Source: Candidatus Zixiibacteriota bacterium
GTDB lineage: Bacteria; Zixibacteria; MSB-5A5; GN15; FEB-12
DNA length: 10,344 nucleotides
Reading direction: 5' to 3'
NCBI GenBank assembly: GCA_003641415.1
Contig: QNAG01000089.1
Span: forward strand, 1-10,344
The position numbers and the translations under genes are program-made. A model generated the notes under the pieces. That model did not search any database. It had not been told where the DNA came from and saw only the letters and a program-made list of their open reading frames with translations. Positions 6,366 through 10,344 of the stretch are shown piece by piece (the first letter of the stretch is position 1; each line of letters starts with the position of its first letter).

Positions 6366-7325
6366 ATGAAGCGAATGAAGTTCAAGCCCAAATCTAAAGT
6401 CCACGAGTTTCTTGGTGAAAAACTGATTGCTATCAACGCTTTTGCAGCGTTGATAGCAATCGTCCTGATCTTCGCCTTCATCTTCAAGGAGGCGATTCCT
6501 ATTCTCACAGATCCGGAGATTCAACAGGAAGCCAGTATCGACAAGATGACCTTCAAGCAAGAATTCTACGAAGGCCGCGACCCAAAATGGTCGTGGCAGC
6601 CCAACTCGGAAGTTCCTAAATACTCCGTTCTGCCGCTGGTTATTGGTACTCTAAAGGCTGCCCTGGTGGCTATGCTTTTCGCCATCCCGCTTGGTGTCGG
6701 AGCCGCTATCTTCTCGGCTGAATTTGCCTCGAGACGATGGCGCGAGATCATCAAGCCAGCCATTGAGATGCTCGCCGGAATTCCGTCCGTGGTTTTGGGC
6801 TTCTTCGCCTTGATTGTCTTGGCCACCATAATGCAGGACATGTTTGGTTTCCTATTCAGGCTCAACGCTGTCACGGCCGGTATTGCCTTGGGGTTGGCAG
6901 TTATCCCCATTGTGTTTACGATAGCTGAGGATGCCATGACGTCAGTTCCAATATCGTTGCGTGACGCTGGCTTAGCCCTGGGAGCCAATCAGTGGCAGGT
7001 GTCATTGACAGTGGTTCTTCCCGCCGCTTTACCCGGTATTGCCGCCGGAGTGGTGCTCGGATTCGGCCGGGCCATAGGAGAGACGATGATCGTTCTAATG
7101 GCCTCTGGCAATGCCGCTATTGTCAGCGCAAGCCTAACCGACTCAATGCGGACTATCTCTGCCTCAATCGCCGCTGAACTGGCCGAAGTAGTGTTTGGCA
7201 GTGCCCACTACAACGTACTTTTCTTCCTTGGCACTCTACTGTTTATATTCACCTTCCTGACTAATCTGGGTGGCGAACTTGCGGTGACAAAGCTCAAGCG
7301 GCGTTTGCAAGGGAGGCTCTCATGA
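6366..7325 (+). CDS. pstC: phosphate ABC transporter permease PstC
   Basis: The product is a 319-residue inner-membrane subunit that forms the phosphate channel with PstA. About six membrane segments are visible, the first at about 20-42 (LIAINAF, ending FAFIF). A polar loop of about 55 residues follows, rich in charged and aromatic residues (about 42-92). The ABC permease coupling motif (EAA loop) lies at about 199-228: RDAGLALGAN, then VVLPAALPGIAAG. AIGETM after it is typical of PstC. Start: the frame is open to a GTG at 6333, but the leading MQCDSCTRIHH does not look like the family N-terminus. ATG 6366 or ATG 6375 (MKRMKFKPK) is preferred; none has a strong ribosome-binding site, so translation may be coupled to pstS. 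A perfect 16-bp hairpin lies within codons 20-32. The stop overlaps the pstA start (ATGA). Confidence 0.9.
   Translation: MKRMKFKPKSKVHEFLGEKLIAINAFAALIAIVLIFAFIFKEAIPILTDPEIQQEASIDKMTFKQEFYEGRDPKWSWQPNSEVPKYSVLPLVIGTLKAALVAMLFAIPLGVGAAIFSAEFASRRWREIIKPAIEMLAGIPSVVLGFFALIVLATIMQDMFGFLFRLNAVTAGIALGLAVIPIVFTIAEDAMTSVPISLRDAGLALGANQWQVSLTVVLPAALPGIAAGVVLGFGRAIGETMIVLMASGNAAIVSASLTDSMRTISASIAAELAEVVFGSAHYNVLFFLGTLLFIFTFLTNLGGELAVTKLKRRLQGRLS
6425..6461 (+). repeat. perfect 16-bp inverted repeat (hairpin) inside pstC
   Basis: GATTGCTATCAACGCT (6425-6440), loop tttgc (6441-6445) and its exact reverse complement (6446-6461). The flanking pair T6424/G6462 could add a wobble. It spans the first membrane helix of PstC (the IAINAFAALIAIV region), about 60 nt after the start codon and about 100 nt after the pstS stop. 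There is no T-run after it, so it is not an intrinsic terminator. As RNA it would be very stable. A role in protecting upstream pstS mRNA, or in damping pstC translation, is an inference from position. Confidence 0.85.
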
Positions 7326-8284
7326 CCACAACAGCCTCAATTAGGAACAAACACACCGGTGAACTGGACAGCAAATTGGTCTTCAGGCCGAAGTCTCGAG
7401 GATATTTCCCCAAGGGCCTTTGTTTGGCCGCATCGTTGCTGATCATCATTATGCTGGCAGTCATCTTGGGCAATATCGTCATAGGTGGCTACCATATCAT
7501 AAGCTGGGATTTCCTTAGCAGTCCGCCTGAAAACGGGATGGAATCCGGCGGTATCTTTCCAGCCATTTTTGGTACCGTGGTGCTGGTTATTCTCATGACT
7601 ATTGCAGTTATCCCGATTGGAGTTTTCACCGCTATTTACTTGCAGGAATATACTCGTCCCGAGGCCCACATCACACAGTTGATACGCATGGCGATCAATA
7701 ATCTGGCGGCTGTCCCATCAATTGTTTTCGGTCTGTTCGGGCTGGGTTTCTTCATCGGGTTTATCGGTAATGGCATCGACAGCATTTTCTATAGCTCGGA
7801 GGGTCCGGTGTGGGGCCAGCCAGCCATTCTGTGGGCATCTCTGACACTGGCGGTGTTGACACTGCCGATCGTAATCGTTTCCACCGAAGAGGCCCTACGC
7901 ACTATTCCCTGCGAACTAAAGGAAGCCAGCTACGCCCTGGGTGCCACCAAGCTGCAAACCATCTGGCGCGTGATCTTGCCGCAGGCTATGCCGGGCATCC
8001 TTACAGGTGCAATCCTGGCGGTCAGTCGCGGAGCCGGCGAGGTGGCCCCAATCATGTTTACCGGTGCGGCCTACTACTTGCCCTACTTGCCAGGTGCCCT
8101 CAATGATCAGTTTATGGAACTCGGTTACCATATATATGTGATGGCAACACAATCACCTGACATCGAAGCTACCAAGCCAATCTTGTATGGTACCGTGCTG
8201 GTATTGTTGGGACTTACCTTTGCCTTAAATTTTATGGCCATACTAATTCGCTCACGCTTAAGACTACGACGTATCAATGCTTGA
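7322..8284 (+). CDS. pstA: phosphate ABC transporter permease PstA
   Basis: This 320-residue second permease subunit pairs with PstC. There is a cytoplasmic N-terminal tail of about 32 residues, then six or so membrane segments: about 33-58, 81-107, 126-148, 168-187, 226-250 and 286-309. The coupling motif lies at 200-229: KEASYALGATKLQTIW, then RVILPQAMPGILTG. The family-typical SRGAGEVAPI follows at 235-243. GGGAGG (7310-7315) lies 6 nt before the ATG, which overlaps the pstC stop. Typical PstA proteins are 280-300 residues; the extra length is in the N-terminal tail. The C-terminus overlaps the pstB start by 8 bp. No key part is missing. Confidence 0.93.
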   Translation: MTTTASIRNKHTGELDSKLVFRPKSRGYFPKGLCLAASLLIIIMLAVILGNIVIGGYHIISWDFLSSPPENGMESGGIFPAIFGTVVLVILMTIAVIPIGVFTAIYLQEYTRPEAHITQLIRMAINNLAAVPSIVFGLFGLGFFIGFIGNGIDSIFYSSEGPVWGQPAILWASLTLAVLTLPIVIVSTEEALRTIPCELKEASYALGATKLQTIWRVILPQAMPGILTGAILAVSRGAGEVAPIMFTGAAYYLPYLPGALNDQFMELGYHIYVMATQSPDIEATKPILYGTVLVLLGLTFALNFMAILIRSRLRLRRINA

Positions 8285-9137
8285 TAATAATATAGATACA
8301 ATGACCGACGATAAGGAGCGTGCTACCTTGATACCGCAGCCAACCACTCCGGCCCGGCATACGGAGAAGCAGACAACACCGACACAGATCAAAATGTCAG
8401 TACGTGATGTCAACTTTTTCTATGGCGAAAAACCAGCGCTTCACCAGGTGTCGATTGACATAGTAGTCAACCAGGTGACAGCTCTAATCGGACCATCCGG
8501 TTGCGGTAAATCGACCTTCCTGCGTACCCTTAACCGGATGAACGATACCATTCCGGAAACGCGTATGACCGGAACTGTAAAGCTCGACGGTGTTGATGTC
8601 TACCAGTCAATCAAGGACGAGTCTACCCTGCGCACTCAGGTGGGCATGATATTTCAGAAGTCTAACCCTTTCCCTAAGTCGATCTTTGACAATGTTGCCT
8701 ACGGGCTGAGGGTCAACGGTATTAGGGACAAGTATTTGATCGCCCAGACGGTTGAGCGGACCCTTAAGAAAGCCTATTTGTGGGAGGAAGTTAAGGATAT
8801 AATGGATAACAGTGCACTGGCGCTTTCGGGCGGTCAGCAACAACGTCTCTGTATCGCCAGGGCGCTCGCGGTGGAGCCTGAGGTTATCCTGATGGACGAG
8901 CCTGCCTCGGCGCTGGACCCGATCTCAACCGCAAAGATCGAGGATCTTATCGCTGAGCTGAAAAGGAACTACACGATTGTGATCGTCACTCACAACATGC
9001 AACAGGCGGCCCGTGTCTCTGATACAACAGCCTTCTTCTATGAAGGCGTACTCATCGAACATGGCCCTACCAAACAGATTTTTACGAAACCTGACAGGAA
9101 GAAGACCGAGGACTATATCACTGGACGATTTGGATAA
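8277..9137 (+). CDS. pstB: phosphate ABC transporter ATP-binding protein PstB
   Basis: This 286-residue cytoplasmic ATPase drives PstCA. Walker A GPSGCGKST (72-80), Q-loop Q127, signature LSGGQQQR (183-190), Walker B VILMDEP (203-209, catalytic E208), D-loop SALD (211-214) and H-loop H239 are all present. The PstB-specific MIFQKSNPFPKSI..NVAYG region (124-143) and the C-terminal DYITGRFG (279-286) fix the family. The start is uncertain: ATG 8277 overlaps pstA by 8 bp, and ATG 8301 (residue 9) is equally possible; neither has a good ribosome-binding site. Whichever is used, there is a polar tail of about 30-38 residues before the ABC core (SVRDVNFFYG at 41-50), longer than the usual 10-15. The spacing to phoU is 12 bp. 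Confidence 0.95.
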   Translation: MLDNNIDTMTDDKERATLIPQPTTPARHTEKQTTPTQIKMSVRDVNFFYGEKPALHQVSIDIVVNQVTALIGPSGCGKSTFLRTLNRMNDTIPETRMTGTVKLDGVDVYQSIKDESTLRTQVGMIFQKSNPFPKSIFDNVAYGLRVNGIRDKYLIAQTVERTLKKAYLWEEVKDIMDNSALALSGGQQQRLCIARALAVEPEVILMDEPASALDPISTAKIEDLIAELKRNYTIVIVTHNMQQAARVSDTTAFFYEGVLIEHGPTKQIFTKPDRKKTEDYITGRFG

Positions 9138-9149
9138 GCGAGTTACTTC

Positions 9150-9845
9150 ATGACAAAACACTTTCAGACTCAGACCGAACTACTCAAGAAAAAAATTCTT
9201 CGCCTGACAGCTATGGTAGAAGGACACCTGCGGGACGCCGTCCGGTCGGTGATTGACGGTGATCTTAAGTTGGCGGCCAGAATAGTAGTTGCCGACGATG
9301 AGATTGATCAGTACGAGATTGAGGTCGAAGAGGAGTGCCTGAAAACGCTGGCGCTGTATCAGCCGGTGGCCATTGACCTGCGCTTTATCGTGGCGGTGCT
9401 TAAGATAAACAATGATCTCGAACGAATCGGTGACCTGGCGATCAACATCGCCCAACGAACACGCAACCTGACCAGGCATCGTGGTGTAGGCGTTCCCTTT
9501 GACTTGAACGGTATGTTGACAAAGACTATGGCCATGGTCAAAGGCAGTGCCGACGCCTTGGTGGCCAGTGACACGGCCCTGGCCTGGAAGGTTTGCGAGG
9601 ACGACGAAGAAGTTGACCGGATTCATCAAGATGCTTTTGGCAAAATCCAGGAAGGGATTCGCGCCCGTCCGGATCTGGTCGACTACTATGTCAGCTTGTT
9701 AAGCGTCTCGCGCAATCTGGAACGGATCGCCGACCATGCTACCAACATCGCCGAGGATGTCATCTACATGGTCGATGGGGAGATCGTTAGGCATTCCGGC
9801 ATTGATAACGTCGATAACTGTCAGGCCGACGACCGAGAGACGTGA
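9150..9845 (+). CDS. phoU: phosphate signalling protein PhoU
   Basis: This 231-residue all-helical protein is built of two PhoU repeats. Each repeat has the metal-binding E/D-rich signature: NNDLERIGDLAINIAQR at 87-103 and SRNLERIADHATNIAED at 187-203, with matching acidic helices DDEIDQYEIEVEEE (49-62) and CEDDEEVDR (149-157). In known systems PhoU restrains PhoR kinase activity when phosphate is plentiful and limits Pst uptake. As last gene of the pst operon it is in its usual place. The ribosome-binding site is weak (AAGCGAG about 8 nt upstream, at the end of pstB), so coupling to pstB is likely. The length is normal and nothing is missing. The last 15 residues are polar and variable. Confidence 0.94.
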   Translation: MTKHFQTQTELLKKKILRLTAMVEGHLRDAVRSVIDGDLKLAARIVVADDEIDQYEIEVEEECLKTLALYQPVAIDLRFIVAVLKINNDLERIGDLAINIAQRTRNLTRHRGVGVPFDLNGMLTKTMAMVKGSADALVASDTALAWKVCEDDEEVDRIHQDAFGKIQEGIRARPDLVDYYVSLLSVSRNLERIADHATNIAEDVIYMVDGEIVRHSGIDNVDNCQADDRET

Positions 9846-9924
9846 TCCCAGCACAGTATCAAAGATCACACAACGGCAGCGAGGCTCTTGACAGTGGCTT
9901 ATGGCTTCCCTAGCTCAACTTCAC

Positions 9925-9981
9925 CCCGACCGTTCAGCGGCATCCTCCCTGTCCGACGCATAGGGTAGCTGTACGGTCGGG
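9925..9981 (+). other. long stem-loop after phoU (possible transcript end or RNA structure)
   Basis: CCCGACCGTTCAG (9925-9937) pairs with CTGTACGGTCGGG (9969-9981) at 12 of 13 positions, one T-T mismatch. The 31-nt loop holds further short complements (CCCT 9947-9950 with AGGG 9962-9965), giving a branched fold. It starts 80 bp after the phoU stop. The tail (TTGTGTGCCC) is not a T-run, so this is not a standard intrinsic terminator. It could be a 3' mRNA-protecting structure or part of a small RNA. Confidence 0.5.
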
Positions 9982-10222
9982 TTGTGTGCCCCCTTTCGGC
10001 CGCCCGATAGTGATCGATAATTGCTGATTCCCTCCAATATCTACCGAAAAGCCATTCAAAGCAACTGCAAAGGGTGAAAGGGTGGCAGAAGCGAGTCCCC
10101 CTCACTCTCTTAGTCCTTGATCGACAACTCCTTGACGGGAAGAGGATTAGGAATAATGATTTTTCTTCAATTCTATATCTTTTGTACCTGACCAAGCTTA
10201 CGAAGTTTACTATTTTTACTAT

Positions 10223-10241
10223 TAGAGTGATTCTCATAAAT
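10223..10241. promoter_or_regulatory. weak Fur-box-like site
   Basis: TAGAGTGATTCTCATAAAT agrees with the classical 19-bp Fur consensus at 11 positions, including the central TGAT..TCAT. It lies in AT-rich DNA about 100 bp from the right edge, where a promoter is plausible. AT-rich DNA produces such matches by chance, so this is only a candidate. Confidence 0.22.
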
Positions 10242-10285
10242 ATTTTCCGTTTGGGTTTAGAAAAAACTAGACTTTTGTAAGTTGA

Positions 10286-10309
10286 TGTGCCATAGATTGG
10301 TATGGCACA
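10286..10309. repeat. perfect 9-bp hairpin overlapping a sigma-54-like element
   Basis: TGTGCCATA (10286-10294), loop gattgg, TATGGCACA (10301-10309). There is no T-run on either side, so it is not a terminator. Its right arm supplies the -24 part of the sigma-54-like element, so the symmetry could be an operator or may simply include the promoter. Confidence 0.6.
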
Positions 10310-10318
10310 GCGATTGTT
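10303..10318 (+). promoter_or_regulatory. sigma-54-type (-24/-12) promoter candidate reading rightward
   Basis: TGGCAC, five bases (AGCGA), then TTGTT. The known sigma-54 consensus is TGGCAC-N5-TTGC(A/T). All positions agree, with exact spacing, except the -12 GC, which is GT here. Transcription would start near 10330 and leave the window. A downstream gene cannot be seen. Sigma-54 promoters need an activator; none is encoded in this window. Confidence 0.4.
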
Positions 10319-10344
10319 GATAGCGAATCCGGAGAATGCGAGTA

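Larger units (their letters stand above)
9846..10344. other. gene-free region downstream of phoU
   Basis: About 500 bp without a convincing gene. The first half is moderately G+C-rich and structured; the second half (about 10150-10280) is AT-rich and promoter-like. A 68-codon + strand frame at 10074-10280 and a 112-codon - strand frame at 9899-10237 have implausible composition and no family likeness. A perfect tandem 9-bp repeat TTTACTATT lies at 10206-10223. The layout, with regulatory-looking sites clustering toward the right edge, suggests that a new transcription unit begins beyond 10344. Confidence 0.5.

Noticed and set aside
9180..9629. 149-codon - strand frame inside phoU
   Set aside because: It lies wholly within a clear phoU and is explained as its antisense shadow.
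10074..10280. 68-codon + strand frame in the right flank
   Set aside because: Composition (Leu/Ile/Thr/Arg runs) reflects AT-rich DNA; no ribosome-binding site and no recognisable motif.

Overview
The window holds a complete phosphate-starvation (Pho) module, all on the + strand from about 1.76 to 9.85 kb, flanked by two ordinary accessory stretches. The organism is a Gram-negative (two-membrane) bacterium: there is a signal-peptide-bearing beta-barrel porin, and the phosphate-binding protein has a plain type I signal peptide, not a lipobox. Base composition is near 50% G+C in the Pho genes and lower in the left flank. Codon use and gene order do not name a species. An uncultured environmental lineage of the FCB/Zixibacteria kind would fit, but that is a guess.

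Left flank (1-1761). Two GNAT acetyltransferase genes lie on the - strand. The one at 21-428 is intact. The one at 871-1386 is interrupted by an in-frame TGA at codon 52 and is called a pseudogene. Between them (429-870) is an AT-rich gap with a perfect 12-bp inverted repeat and a neighbouring hairpin. Upstream of the broken gene are a good - strand -10 box (TATAAT) and, next to it, a - strand intrinsic terminator. Behind that terminator lies a roughly 250-bp stretch, richer in G+C, with no recognisable gene.

Pho module (1762-9845). phoB and phoR overlap by 4 bp (ATGA) and encode the response regulator and its membrane sensor kinase. A 168-bp gap before the porin start carries three 11-bp-spaced T-A-A-centred repeats that look like a PhoB-type direct-repeat operator. 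Then come an outer-membrane porin, pstS (periplasmic phosphate-binding protein), pstC and pstA (permease subunits), pstB (ATPase) and phoU, with gaps of at most about 40 bp or short overlaps, so they are very probably one operon. The expected circuit is that phosphate crosses the outer membrane through the porin, is captured by PstS and is pumped in by PstCAB. PhoU and the transporter report phosphate sufficiency to PhoR, which sets PhoB phosphorylation and so transcription of the operon. The most unusual structural feature is a perfect 16-bp inverted repeat with a 5-nt loop inside the start of pstC.

Right flank (9846-10344). There is no convincing gene in the last 500 bp. The stretch contains a long stem-loop just after phoU, a weak Fur-like site, a 9-bp hairpin and an overlapping near-consensus sigma-54 -24/-12 element pointing out of the window. 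This suggests that a separately regulated gene starts just beyond the right edge.

I see no previously undescribed multi-gene system here. The coding content is a conventional Pho/Pst locus, and the items worth a second look are mainly non-coding.
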